Position numbers and translations under genes: made by a program. From UBA3478 sp049596955 (GTDB taxonomy: Bacteria > Bacteroidota > Bacteroidia > Flavobacteriales > Flavobacteriaceae), in contig JBMYMD010000018.1 in assembly GCA_049596955.1 (NCBI GenBank), forward strand, positions 1 to 37,014: a stretch of DNA of 37,014 nucleotides, given 5' to 3'. Of this stretch, positions 22,143-30,319 are shown piece after piece. Numbering within the stretch: the first letter of the stretch is position 1; the number at the start of each line of letters is the position of its first letter. Below the pieces are notes generated by a model. That model was not told where the DNA came from. It did not search any database and worked only from the letters and a program-made list of their open reading frames with translations.

Positions 22143-23858
22143 TTAGTTCAATTTAAACTCAGTTAAAATTGCATTTATTTTCGTCTCAAGCTCTTCTTGT
22201 TTTGAAGGGTAATCTTCTCTGCTGTTCAAGGAAGTGTTGACACTTATGTAAAACTTTATTTTCGGTTCGGTGCCACTTGGTCTCGCCGCTACTCTTGATC
22301 CATCTTCAGTTTCGAAGATAAAGACTTTAGATTTGGGAAGTGTTATGGCAGTTTTTTCCCCAGAAAATAGATTTGTTTTTTCAGAATTGGCATAATCTTC
22401 GAAAAACTTCACCTTTGATCCAGCTATGGTGCTAGGCGGCGATTGTTCGAAGTTCAACATCATTTGCTCAATTTCTTCAGCACCTTTTTTCCCTTTTTTA
22501 GTGATTGAAACAAGTTTTTCTTGATACAATCCATACTTCAAATAACAGTCGATTAGATAATCGTAAAATGAACTTCCTTCTGCTTTGCATTGACTCGCTA
22601 TTTCACAGGCAAGTAGGGTAGAAGTCACTGCATCTTTATCTCTCACAAAGTCTGCGACCATATAACCATAGCTCTCTTCACCACCGCCTATGAATTTTAG
22701 TTCAGGAAAATCGGTAATCATTTTACCAATCCATTTGAAACCTGTCAATGAAATTTTACATTCTAGATTATATTTTTTCGCGATTTCTTGAATCATTGGT
22801 GTGGATACAATGGTTGAGGCAATAAACTCATTTCCTGTCCATCCCTTTTCATGGGCTTTTTCTAGTAAAAATTGAGTCATTACAACCATTGTTTGGTTAC
22901 CGTTTAACAAAATCATTTCATTATCAGCATCTCTAACGGCAATTCCAAGCCTGTCACTATCAGGATCAGTTCCTATAACGATGTCCGCTCCAATTTCATC
23001 CGCTTTTTTGAGCGCTAGATTAAGTGCCTCAGCTTCTTCTGGATTTGGAGAAACAACGGTTGGAAATGCTCCATTCCCGTTAGGCTCCGCCTGTTCCTGA
23101 ATTATAGTAACTTTTTGGTAACCTGCTTTCTGAAGCACTTGTGGAATGGCTGTAATAGAAGTTCCGTGTATTGGAGTAAAGACGATGCTTAAGTTGTTTT
23201 TTCCTTTAGCATTAAAACTTCCCGCATTTACAGAGGCTTCAAAAAAAGCTTCGTCGATGCGCTCGTCTATTCTTTGAATTAATTCATGTCTTGCGCTGAA
23301 ATTAATTTCCTCAAAGCTCAACTGATTAATTGCACTGATGATTTCTTTATCTTGAGGTGGAACGATTTGACCTCCTTCGTTATTATACACCTTGTATCCA
23401 TTGTATTCGGGTGGGTTATGTGAGGCGGTTAAAACAATGCCGATATCGCAGTTTAAATGTCTTACCGCAAACGATAATTCAGGTGTAGTTCGAAGCGAAC
23501 TAAAAATGTATACCTTAATGTCATTGGCTGAAAATACTTCTGCCACACATTGTGCCAGGGTATCACTTTGATGTCTACAGTCATATGCAATGACCACAGA
23601 CAAGTCTTTGTTTTCTGTATTATTGGCGTGTAGATAGTTGCAAATACCCTGTGTATTTCTTCCGAGTGTATAAGTGTTGATTCGGTTTGTTCCAATACCC
23701 ATTAAACCGCGCATTCCACCTGTGCCAAACTCTAAATTCTTGTAAAACAGGTCTTCAAGCTCTAGGGGATTAGTGTCTAATAGGTGCTGTATTTGTTTTT
23801 TTGTGTCATTGTCAAATGTGCTTCCTAGCCATTGCTTGGCATTATCAATGTATGTCAT
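22143..23858 (-). CDS. Phosphoglucomutase/phosphomannomutase family enzyme
   Basis: A 571-residue alpha-D-phosphohexomutase interconverting hexose 1- and 6-phosphates. The phosphoserine is S146 in LTASHNPPEYNG. The metal-binding loop is GTDPDSDR with D298, D300 and D302. The sugar-recognition loop reads GGGEESYGY, and the phosphate-binding loop is ARPSGTEPKIKFY. The length suits the PGM2/PMM-type phosphomutases common in Bacteroidota, somewhat longer than plain PMM/PGM. The start overlaps the glycosyltransferase stop region by 14 nt, indicating one transcript. Whether glucose or mannose phosphate is preferred is not settled by these motifs. Confidence 0.94.
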   Translation of the reverse strand: MTYIDNAKQWLGSTFDNDTKKQIQHLLDTNPLELEDLFYKNLEFGTGGMRGLMGIGTNRINTYTLGRNTQGICNYLHANNTENKDLSVVIAYDCRHQSDTLAQCVAEVFSANDIKVYIFSSLRTTPELSFAVRHLNCDIGIVLTASHNPPEYNGYKVYNNEGGQIVPPQDKEIISAINQLSFEEINFSARHELIQRIDERIDEAFFEASVNAGSFNAKGKNNLSIVFTPIHGTSITAIPQVLQKAGYQKVTIIQEQAEPNGNGAFPTVVSPNPEEAEALNLALKKADEIGADIVIGTDPDSDRLGIAVRDADNEMILLNGNQTMVVMTQFLLEKAHEKGWTGNEFIASTIVSTPMIQEIAKKYNLECKISLTGFKWIGKMITDFPELKFIGGGEESYGYMVADFVRDKDAVTSTLLACEIASQCKAEGSSFYDYLIDCYLKYGLYQEKLVSITKKGKKGAEEIEQMMLNFEQSPPSTIAGSKVKFFEDYANSEKTNLFSGEKTAITLPKSKVFIFETEDGSRVAARPSGTEPKIKFYISVNTSLNSREDYPSKQEELETKINAILTEFKLN

Positions 23859-24813
23859 TTTTCGGATTGAGATTTAATAAAGAATTTATGTGGTAGCGTT
23901 TTTTGGTCGATTTGTTTCTACTGATCATTTCTGAAATAAAGCCTGCTAAAAATAATTGAGTACCTATGATCATAGAGACTAATGAAATATAAAATTCAGG
24001 TCGTTGCGTAATTAGTCGCCCCGAGGTATTAATATATAACTTATCTATTCCCAAATAAAGTGCAAACAAAAACCCTATGAGAAACACTAAAGAGCCTAAT
24101 GAGCCGAAAAAATGCATTGGTCTTTTGGCAAATTTGCTGACAAACCAAATGGTAATCAGATCCAAAAAACCATTGACAAATCGATCTGCACCAAATTTAG
24201 TGTAGCCGTATTTTCGAGCTTGATGCTGTACTATCTTTTCTGAGATTCGATCGTAACCTGCATTTTTGGCCAGTACTGGGATATACCTGTGCATCTCACC
24301 GTAGACATCTATGGCTTTGACTACTTCGTTTTTATAGGCTTTTAAGCCACAATTAAAATCGTGTAGTTTAATTCCTGAGGTCTTACGTGCAGCCCAATTA
24401 AAAAGTTTTGAGGGTAAATTTTTCGCAAAAAAGGAGTCGTATCTCTTCTTTTTCCAACCTGAGACTAAATCGTAGTTTTCGGTTTGAATCATTTTAATCA
24501 GCTGGGGAATTTCTTCTGGATTGTCTTGTAGGTCAGCATCCATAGTGATAACGACATCACCTTGAGCAATTTGAAATCCTGCGTTCAGCGCCTGAGATTT
24601 GCCGTAGTTTCTTTTAAAACGAATGGCTTTGACTGATGTATTCGATTTAGACAAAGACTCAATGATTTGCCAAGACTCGTCTGTTGAGCCATCATCGACA
24701 AATATGAGTTCATAAGTGTAGGCCTTGGATTGCATTTGAGATACAATCCAGTCGTGTAATTCATTTAAGGATTCTGCCTCGTTTAATAAAGGAATTACAA
24801 GAGATACATTCAT
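23845..24813 (-). CDS. GT2-family membrane glycosyltransferase (GtrB/DPM-like)
   Basis: A 322-residue inverting glycosyltransferase of family GT2. The N-terminal catalytic domain has VIPLLNEAESLNEL, the nucleotide-binding FVDDGSTDES and the metal-binding MDADLQDNPEEIP. Two membrane helices lie near the C-terminus (about 229-252 and 268-290), the layout of polyprenyl-phosphate sugar transferases such as GtrB, CsbB and dolichol-phosphate mannose synthase. It probably charges undecaprenyl phosphate with a sugar on the cytoplasmic face. It is downstream of the DUF4199 gene (30-nt gap) and overlaps the phosphohexomutase gene. The sugar is unknown. Confidence 0.9.
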   Translation of the reverse strand: MNVSLVIPLLNEAESLNELHDWIVSQMQSKAYTYELIFVDDGSTDESWQIIESLSKSNTSVKAIRFKRNYGKSQALNAGFQIAQGDVVITMDADLQDNPEEIPQLIKMIQTENYDLVSGWKKKRYDSFFAKNLPSKLFNWAARKTSGIKLHDFNCGLKAYKNEVVKAIDVYGEMHRYIPVLAKNAGYDRISEKIVQHQARKYGYTKFGADRFVNGFLDLITIWFVSKFAKRPMHFFGSLGSLVFLIGFLFALYLGIDKLYINTSGRLITQRPEFYISLVSMIIGTQLFLAGFISEMISRNKSTKKRYHINSLLNLNPKNDIH

Positions 24814-24843
24814 GCTTTGAGCTAAAGTGAAATAGAATTCTAT

Positions 24844-25365
24844 CTATTCTTCTTCATTTTTTTTAAGAATTGCCGCAGGTATGAGTGATAGTAAAAAGCT
24901 AAAAATGACAGAGGCTAATAGGCCTATTCCTGACTGTATAGCCGGTGTAGAGAATTTTTGAATCATCTCCATTTGCATATCGATTTGCTCTAATGTCAAT
25001 TCCGAGTTTTCAATCATATTTTGACGTTGAAATTCCATTGACTTGGCTAAAGTATCAGGGTCGATAAAATTTGTGAGAACCAAATTAAAGGCGATACTGA
25101 TAACGGCACTTATTAGGCCTACACCAACACCAACCTTTAGGGCCTGACCAAAACTCATAATTCCCTCATTAGCGGTTTTAAATTGATACATACCTATTAC
25201 AATAAATGCTAACGAGAGTAAAATACTAACTATAACAACGGAAGTACCTCCCTGATAGTGAAGGTCCATAGTGTACAGAATGAATGAAAATGCTGAAGCA
25301 GCAATTCCTAATAGTAGTCCAAAAGTGAGTGCAAATTTTCCTGTTGTGGCTGGTTTATTATCCAT
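24844..25365 (-). CDS. DUF4199 integral membrane protein
   Basis: A 173-residue protein with four likely membrane helices (about 11-31, 41-61, 77-99 and 145-165). The spacing, the AxEGIMSFGQALKVG-like segment (here ANEGIMSFGQALKVG) between helices two and three, and the amphipathic Glu/Met/Gln-rich loop before the last helix match the DUF4199 family of Bacteroidota. Function is unknown. In the genomes I recall, it commonly precedes a GT2 glycosyltransferase and genes for dihydroorotase or sugar metabolism; here it is first in a unit of DUF4199, GT2 and phosphohexomutase, so a part in surface glycan assembly is a reasonable guess only. Confidence 0.85.
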   Translation of the reverse strand: MDNKPATTGKFALTFGLLLGIAASAFSFILYTMDLHYQGGTSVVIVSILLSLAFIVIGMYQFKTANEGIMSFGQALKVGVGVGLISAVISIAFNLVLTNFIDPDTLAKSMEFQRQNMIENSELTLEQIDMQMEMIQKFSTPAIQSGIGLLASVIFSFLLSLIPAAILKKNEEE

Positions 25366-25412
25366 GATTAAGTTTTTGGTAAAATTAAAATAATTTCAAC
25401 GGATAATATCTC

Positions 25413-25442
25413 TTGTTTTAGTTTAAAAAATATTTATCTTTG
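25413..25442 (+). promoter_or_regulatory. Bacteroidota-type promoter of rpmE2
   Basis: A -33 element TTG at 25413-25415 (in TCTTGTTTTA) is separated by 19 nt from the -7 element TATCTTTG at 25435-25442, which matches TAnnTTTG. The ATG of the L31 gene is 24 nt beyond. Good spacing and a ribosomal protein downstream make this convincing. Confidence 0.75.
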
Positions 25443-25465
25443 CACACCTTAAAAGAAGACTGGAT

Positions 25466-25720
25466 ATGAAAAATGGTATACATCCAACAAATTACAGATT
25501 AGTGGCATTCAAAGACATGTCTAATGAGGATGTGTTTATAACGAAGTCAACTGTTGAGACTAAAGAAAATATTGAAATCGAAGGAGTCGAGTATCCTCTC
25601 GTAAAGTTGGAGATTTCTAGAACTTCTCACCCTTACTATACAGGTAAGTCCAAGCTTGTAGATACAGCAGGTAGAATTGATAAGTTTAAGAACAAATACA
25701 AGAAGTTCAAAAAAGACTAA
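25466..25720 (+). CDS. rpmE2: 50S ribosomal protein L31, type B
   Basis: An 84-residue ribosomal protein of the type B L31 group. The opening MKNGIHPTNYRLVAFKDMSN and the later SRTSHPYYTGKSKLVDTAGR with a Lys-rich tail are diagnostic. The zinc-binding CxxC of the other L31 type is missing, so this is the zinc-independent form. It has its own promoter and a perfect terminator hairpin, so it is a single-gene unit. In many bacteria the Cys-free form replaces the zinc-containing one under zinc limitation, but in Bacteroidota it is often the only copy. Confidence 0.97.
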   Translation: MKNGIHPTNYRLVAFKDMSNEDVFITKSTVETKENIEIEGVEYPLVKLEISRTSHPYYTGKSKLVDTAGRIDKFKNKYKKFKKD

Positions 25721-25743
25721 CTTTTTTACTTTGAAAGATATAG

Positions 25744-25769
25744 AGCACCTTTTGAAAGGTGCTTTTTTT
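25744..25769 (+). terminator. Rho-independent terminator after rpmE2
   Basis: AGCACCTTT (25744-25752) and AAAGGTGCT (25755-25763) form a perfect 9-bp inverted repeat around two bases, followed by a run of seven T (25763-25769). It ends the rpmE2 transcript and also overlaps the -33 element proposed for the next gene. Confidence 0.88.
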
Positions 25770-25782
25770 ATGGCTATTTTTG
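25751..25782 (+). promoter_or_regulatory. Candidate promoter of the GlmU-family gene
   Basis: A -7 element TATTTTTG (25775-25782) fits TAnnTTTG. A TTTG at 25751-25754 lies 20 nt upstream, within the loop and stem of the rpmE2 terminator. The start codon is only 13 nt beyond the -7 box, which would make the transcript nearly leaderless. Confidence 0.45.
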
Positions 25783-25795
25783 CCAAAAAAAGAAA

Positions 25796-26965
25796 ATGAC
25801 CCTCATCTTATCTGATTTTAATTTTCACGGCTCCTTTTTGCCATTGACTTTTAACAAGCCCATTGCAGAGCTGAGATTTGGGATACTTACTGTACGTGAG
25901 AGATGGGAAAAGATGACAGGTTTAAAGACTTTCGTGCAGTCTGAGTCGTATCTAGCTGATAAATTTGAATTTGCTGATGAAGCCAAAGATAAATTAGTTA
26001 TCAATGCTACGATTTTACCCAATAAATCTTTAGTTGAGCAAATATTAAATTTGAAAGATCAGACGGTCTTGCTTCAAGAGAATCGTATTATCGCTTACAG
26101 AAGCAAAAATTTCTTGACTTCTTATGAAGAATTAACTAGTGTGGTTTGCGATGAACCTGTGATTCAAATCACAAAATCTTGGCATTTATTTTCAAAACTT
26201 AGAGCTGCTTTTGATGTTGATTTTGAATTACTTACGGCCAAAAGAGTAAGCCAAAATTATCACCCTTCTAATACTGTTATAGGAAATCATCCTGTTTTTA
26301 TCGAGGAAGGGGCACAAGTGTACGCTTCTGTTCTAAACACCCAGCAGGGTCCCATTTATATTGGAAAAAACAGTCAGATTATGGAAGGTTCATTGCTGAG
26401 AGGACCAATAGGTATTGCGCAGGATTCTACTGTTAAGATGGGTGCTAAAATTTATGGCCCATGTTGCTTTGGTCCTCAATCTAAAGTAGGGGGAGAGATT
26501 AAAAGCGTCATGTTTTTCGGATACAGCAATAAAGGCCACGATGGTTTTTTAGGTGATTCAGTAATAGGTGAGTGGTGTAATTTGGGAGCAGATACGAATA
26601 CATCGAATCTTAAAAATAACTATGCTAAAGTTAAATTGTGGAATTACGAGTCAGAGCGATTTGATCAAACAGATGAACAATTTTTGGGTTTGATCATGGG
26701 TGATCACAGTAAATCTGCAATTAATACGATGTTCAATACAGGCACGGTAATTGGTTTTTCATGCAATATTTACGGTTCAGGCTTTCCGAGAAATTTCATT
26801 CCTAGTTTTAGTTGGGGCGGGAATTTAGGATACTCTGACTTTAAACTAAAAAAGGCCATTGAAGTAGCACGAATTGCTATGGATAGGCGTGGTGTGGAAT
26901 TTTCAGAAGAAGATGAACATTTGTTTGAGAAAATTTACAACTTGGAACAGAAATGGAAGAAGTGA
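25796..26965 (+). CDS. GlmU-family sugar nucleotidyltransferase / acetyltransferase-like protein
   Basis: A 389-residue protein of the alternative GlmU family of Bacteroidota (I believe TIGR03991). It opens MTLILSDFNFHGSFLPLTFN and continues with PIAELRFGILTVRERWEKM, a degenerate nucleotidyltransferase domain in which the signature loop is far from the classical form. From about residue 160 a left-handed beta helix follows, with hexapeptide-like segments such as GNHPVFIEEGAQVYAS and GPIYIGKNSQIMEGSLLRGP, ending in GAKIYGPCCFGPQSKVGG and a short C-terminal helix. By analogy it makes UDP-GlcNAc for the cell wall from GlcN-1-P, but the exact reaction of the family is less certain than for classical GlmU. 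It is followed by mtaB with overlapping stop and start. Confidence 0.85.
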   Translation: MTLILSDFNFHGSFLPLTFNKPIAELRFGILTVRERWEKMTGLKTFVQSESYLADKFEFADEAKDKLVINATILPNKSLVEQILNLKDQTVLLQENRIIAYRSKNFLTSYEELTSVVCDEPVIQITKSWHLFSKLRAAFDVDFELLTAKRVSQNYHPSNTVIGNHPVFIEEGAQVYASVLNTQQGPIYIGKNSQIMEGSLLRGPIGIAQDSTVKMGAKIYGPCCFGPQSKVGGEIKSVMFFGYSNKGHDGFLGDSVIGEWCNLGADTNTSNLKNNYAKVKLWNYESERFDQTDEQFLGLIMGDHSKSAINTMFNTGTVIGFSCNIYGSGFPRNFIPSFSWGGNLGYSDFKLKKAIEVARIAMDRRGVEFSEEDEHLFEKIYNLEQKWKK

Positions 26966-28287
26966 TGCCAATGAGAAAAGTAGCTTTTTACACCTTAGGC
27001 TGTAAGTTGAATTACTCTGAGACATCCACCTTGTCAAGAAGTGTTCAAGAAAAAGGTTACCAAAAAGTTCCATTCGAATCTAAGGCTGACGTTTATGTAA
27101 TAAATACCTGCTCTGTAACAGAAAATGCAGATAAAAAATTTAAAACCATTGCCAAAAAGGCGTATGCTCAAAACAAAGACGCATTTATAGTTGCTGTGGG
27201 ATGTTATGCCCAACTCCAACCTGAAGAACTCGCTGCAGTAGATGGGGTGGATTTAGTTTTGGGTGCCAGTGAAAAATTTAATTTAACACAGTTCATAGAA
27301 GATTTATTTGATAATGATAAGGAGCTTACTAAAATTCATTCTTGTGAAATTGATGAAGTCAATCAATATCAAGGTAGTTATGCTATAGGAGACCGCACCA
27401 GGGCATTTTTAAAGGTGCAAGACGGATGTGATTATCCTTGCACGTATTGCACGATTCCAATGGCTCGAGGTATTTCAAGAAGTGATACTTTAAAAAATGT
27501 ACTTAAAAATGCAGAGGAAATCGCTCTTGAAAATATTCGTGAAATTGTTTTGACTGGAGTGAATATCGGAGATTATGGTAAAGGAGAATTTGGCAATAAG
27601 AAACACGAACACACCTTTTTAGAACTTGTTGAAGCTCTTGATGAGTTGCCAAAAATCGCGAGGTATAGAATCTCTTCAATTGAGCCCAATTTATTGCACA
27701 ATTCTATTATAAATTTTGTTGCCAAAAGTGAATCTTTCGTTCCTCATTTTCACATACCGCTGCAAAGTGGTAGTGATGAAATTTTGAAGAAAATGAAACG
27801 TAGATATCTTACGAAACTATATACCAATCGCATAACCCAAATAAGACAAGTGATGCCAGAAGCTTGTATTGGAGTTGACGTAATCGTTGGATTCCCAGGT
27901 GAAACCGAAGCTTTATTTAAAGAGACTTATGAATACCTGCAAGAATTAGATATTTCGTATTTACACGTTTTTACCTATTCCGAGCGAGAAGGTACAGAGG
28001 CTCCATTAATGCCTGGAAAGGTAGATATATCGATAAGAAAGAAGAGATCAAAAATGCTTCGAATTTTATCGGCTAAAAAAAGAAGAATGTTTTATGAAAA
28101 ACATTTGGGTTCAAAGAGAGAAGTGCTTTTTGAAAAAGAAATCAAAGACGGATATCTGGTGGGATTCACAGATAATTATATCAAGGTCAGGCTTCCTTGG
28201 AATCCAAAGTATTCAAATGAACTTTGCTGGGTGAGATTAGATTATATCGATGAGCAAGGGTATGTGCGTATATCTGTAGATACTTAG
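26965..28287 (+). CDS. mtaB: tRNA (t6A37) methylthiotransferase MtaB
   Basis: A radical-SAM methylthiotransferase that converts t6A37 of tRNA to ms2t6A. With the start at 26965 it has 440 residues. The UPF0004 domain holds three cysteines for one iron-sulfur cluster (YTLGCKLNYSE, INTCSVTENA, AVGCYAQLQ). The radical-SAM motif is C155-x3-C159-x2-C162 (GCDYPCTYC), and a TRAM-like C-terminus follows. I prefer the ATG at 26965 because it overlaps the GlmU-family TGA as TGATG, a coupling arrangement; an ATG at 26953 (four codons earlier) and one at 26971 are also possible. The stop overlaps the stop of the convergent gene at 28284. MiaB and RimO are the alternatives, but the KLNYSE context favours MtaB. 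Confidence 0.93.
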   Translation: MPMRKVAFYTLGCKLNYSETSTLSRSVQEKGYQKVPFESKADVYVINTCSVTENADKKFKTIAKKAYAQNKDAFIVAVGCYAQLQPEELAAVDGVDLVLGASEKFNLTQFIEDLFDNDKELTKIHSCEIDEVNQYQGSYAIGDRTRAFLKVQDGCDYPCTYCTIPMARGISRSDTLKNVLKNAEEIALENIREIVLTGVNIGDYGKGEFGNKKHEHTFLELVEALDELPKIARYRISSIEPNLLHNSIINFVAKSESFVPHFHIPLQSGSDEILKKMKRRYLTKLYTNRITQIRQVMPEACIGVDVIVGFPGETEALFKETYEYLQELDISYLHVFTYSEREGTEAPLMPGKVDISIRKKRSKMLRILSAKKRRMFYEKHLGSKREVLFEKEIKDGYLVGFTDNYIKVRLPWNPKYSNELCWVRLDYIDEQGYVRISVDT

Positions 28288-28580
28288 ATTCGAATACCCA
28301 CAGGTAATATTTCTTTAAACTTATTTCGGTTTTTTCTTAGAAATTTCGCTACTTGAGGACTTGTTGGAACAACTCTTAGATTTTTTTCTTGAACGTGTTT
28401 TAGAACAGCGGTAATAAAGTCATCAGTAAGAGTTTCGTCCTGGAGGGCTTCAGGAATTACTAATTTGGTCAAAAAAATTTTCTTTTCTTGGGCAGCGTAC
28501 TCCATTTTGATTAAATGACCATCGATGTTGATTTCGAATTGACGCAAGAAAACATTGTCAGTGATTTCTAGTAATTCCAT
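28284..28580 (-). CDS. Small GNAT-like protein (COG2388/NATD1 type), probably degenerate
   Basis: A 98-residue protein resembling the small single-domain acetyltransferase-like family (YjdJ/NATD1, COG2388). The parallels are RQFEINIDGHLIKMEYAAQE near the N-terminus, the strand KIFLTKLVIPEAL, the helix DDFITAVLKHVQEKNLRVVP and the end SPQVAKFLRKNRNKFKE. The acetyl-CoA pyrophosphate loop, normally a Gly-rich QxxGxG/A-type motif after the VP strand, is replaced by EALQDETLTDDF (45-55), with no glycines. It may therefore not bind acetyl-CoA. The gene is convergent to mtaB and shares a 4-bp stop overlap (TTAG at 28284-28287). No other function is evident. Confidence 0.78.
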   Translation of the reverse strand: MELLEITDNVFLRQFEINIDGHLIKMEYAAQEKKIFLTKLVIPEALQDETLTDDFITAVLKHVQEKNLRVVPTSPQVAKFLRKNRNKFKEILPVGIRI

Positions 28581-28688
28581 GATCTGTGTTTGTTAGTTAG
28601 AGACGTCAAAGATAATGAAAATGCCTAGAGTATTAAAATGTTATTCGTCAGTATTTCAAGTCGTTCAGCATTAAAATTTGAATCTAAA

Positions 28689-28726
28689 AATTCACTTGAA
28701 TAGTTTCAATTCTTTAAAAGTGAATT
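28689..28726. repeat. Inverted repeat upstream of the lytic transglycosylase gene
   Basis: AATTCACTT (28689-28697) and AAGTGAATT (28718-28726) are perfect 9-bp arms, with a second short repeat TTGAA/TTCAA nested inside. The element ends 12 nt before the ATG at 28739, so it could form a leader hairpin or bind a regulator of the 28580/28739 divergent pair. Confidence 0.35.
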
Positions 28727-28738
28727 ATTCCAAATCAA

Positions 28739-29671
28739 ATGAAAAATAAAACTCTTTTCTTAGTCCTTGGTAGTCTGATGACTCTAGGTCTATTAATTTT
28801 TGCCAAAACACCAGAGACAACTTCTACAATTTTCAAGAGAGTTGCGGATACTTATAAGATACACGGAGTTCAATATCCTGAAGCTATTGATTTTGCCGGA
28901 GAATCAGTGCCTTTGTACGATGCTGACGTCAGGGAGCGTCTGGATAGAGAGTTTTTGGTCAATACGTACTGGCAATCCAATGCGTTATTGCTAATCAAAC
29001 GTTCTGAAAAATACTTTCCCATAATCGATTCTATTCTTGAAGCTCATGGGGTTCCTTCAGATTTTAAATACTTAGCCTTAGCTGAAAGTGGACTTGAAAA
29101 TGTTGTTTCTCCTGCGGGAGCAGCAGGTTTTTGGCAAATTATGAAAAACACGGCTAGAGAGTATGGGCTAAAAGTCAACTATCAAATTGATGAGCGTTAT
29201 CACCTGATTAAGAGTACTGAGACTGCGAGTAAATATTTGAAAAAGTGGTACACTGAATTTGGGAGTTGGACACTGACTGCTGCGGCTTATAATGTAGGTC
29301 CAAATGGTCTGAAAAGAAGATTAGAGGAACAAAAAGTGGAGCGTTATTACGATTTATTGCTACCCGATGAGACAAGTAGATATATCTTTCGCATATTGGC
29401 TATTAAAGAAATCGTTTCTAAGCCCGGTCAATACGGATTTAAATTAGTTGAGAATGATTATTACAGATATCCTGAAACAAGATTAGTTGAACTTAAAGAA
29501 AGCGTAACAGATTTAAATGAACTAGCATTAGAATTGAATACAAATTATAAGTGGCTAAAAAAACTGAATCCCTGGTTGCGCAAAAACAGCCTAGAATTGA
29601 GCGAAGGTGAAAGTTTGTTCATTGAAATTCCTAAAGGCGCCAATCAAGAAACTACAGCACTCTCGGATTAA
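28739..29671 (+). CDS. Lytic murein transglycosylase (MltD-like) with LysM-like C-terminus
   Basis: A 310-residue exported peptidoglycan lytic transglycosylase. The N-terminal hydrophobic stretch (about 5-22, LFLVLGSLMTLGLLIFA) is a signal peptide or anchor. The SLT domain covers about 85-215, with the catalytic Glu E116 in ALAESGLE, then SPAGAAGFWQIMKNTAREYG and AAAYNVGPNGL. The C-terminal part (about 250-300) resembles a LysM peptidoglycan-binding module (VTDLNELALELNTNYKWLKK). It cleaves the MurNAc-GlcNAc link to form 1,6-anhydroMurNAc and probably serves wall turnover. Its TAA overlaps the stop of the convergent TPR gene by 4 bp. Confidence 0.92.
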   Translation: MKNKTLFLVLGSLMTLGLLIFAKTPETTSTIFKRVADTYKIHGVQYPEAIDFAGESVPLYDADVRERLDREFLVNTYWQSNALLLIKRSEKYFPIIDSILEAHGVPSDFKYLALAESGLENVVSPAGAAGFWQIMKNTAREYGLKVNYQIDERYHLIKSTETASKYLKKWYTEFGSWTLTAAAYNVGPNGLKRRLEEQKVERYYDLLLPDETSRYIFRILAIKEIVSKPGQYGFKLVENDYYRYPETRLVELKESVTDLNELALELNTNYKWLKKLNPWLRKNSLELSEGESLFIEIPKGANQETTALSD

Positions 29672-30183
29672 ATACGCTTTAATTGAGATTGGATCAATTT
29701 AATTTGTTCTCCCAACATATTGTTTGAATCCAAAGCTTTCGCTTCTTTTAGAAGTGTTGAAGCTTCTCTTTTTCTTCTTTTTTGAAGTGCGATACCGGCT
29801 AATGATAATTTAGTCATGGCAATGTCGTAGTCCATGTTTAAACCGAGTTTTAGTGCTTGCTTGTAATATTTCTCTGCTTGGGTAAGGTTTTTTTGTGAAA
29901 AAATAATACCGTACAAATAATTGTAATAGCCTTGTTGTTTTGTGGTTAGAGCGTTTTGCGGATTCTTAATTTTAACCAACCAGTTTTCTGTTCCTTCTAA
30001 ATCCTGTTTTCTCATTTTTAAAAAGGCAAGAAGGATTATTTCATTACGGTAAAACAAAAAAATAAAAATAGCACTTAAGAAAATCAGCGCAATTCCATTG
30101 CCAATGAGTCCTTCTGTAAATTGAAATACCGCGTAACCAAAAGAGGCTATCGCAAAAAAGAGTTTTATTCTTTTGTCGAACAT
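29668..30183 (-). CDS. Membrane-anchored tetratricopeptide (TPR) protein
   Basis: I set the start at the ATG at 30183 (MFDKRIKLFFAIASFGYAVF), giving 171 residues; an in-frame TTG at 30216 would only add a polar segment before the first membrane helix. Two hydrophobic helices (about 7-22 and 28-44) are followed by a cytoplasmic or periplasmic TPR-like region with LYGIIFSQKNLTQAEKYYKQ and ALKLG, and a second helical hairpin to the end. TPR units mediate protein contacts, so this is likely an adaptor of unknown partner. It is convergent to the transglycosylase gene, sharing TTAA at 29668-29671, and divergent from rpmH. Confidence 0.8.
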   Translation of the reverse strand: MFDKRIKLFFAIASFGYAVFQFTEGLIGNGIALIFLSAIFIFLFYRNEIILLAFLKMRKQDLEGTENWLVKIKNPQNALTTKQQGYYNYLYGIIFSQKNLTQAEKYYKQALKLGLNMDYDIAMTKLSLAGIALQKRRKREASTLLKEAKALDSNNMLGEQIKLIQSQLKRI

Positions 30184-30248
30184 GTCTGAGCTAATTTTAG
30201 ATGTAAACCACGTCAAAAGTAAACATTTAAATTCTCTGAAAAAAAGCT

Positions 30249-30279
30249 TTTGTTCTCCCGCAGTTTCGTGTTATATTTG
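30249..30279 (+). promoter_or_regulatory. Bacteroidota-type promoter of rpmH
   Basis: A -33 element TTTG (30249-30252) and a -7 element TATATTTG (30272-30279) are separated by 19 nt, a near-perfect match to the Bacteroidota consensus. The transcript would have a leader of about 35 nt before the L34 start. Confidence 0.78.
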
Positions 30280-30319
30280 CGGTCAGTTTAGAACTATCTA
30301 ATCCGATAAAAAGGGATTT

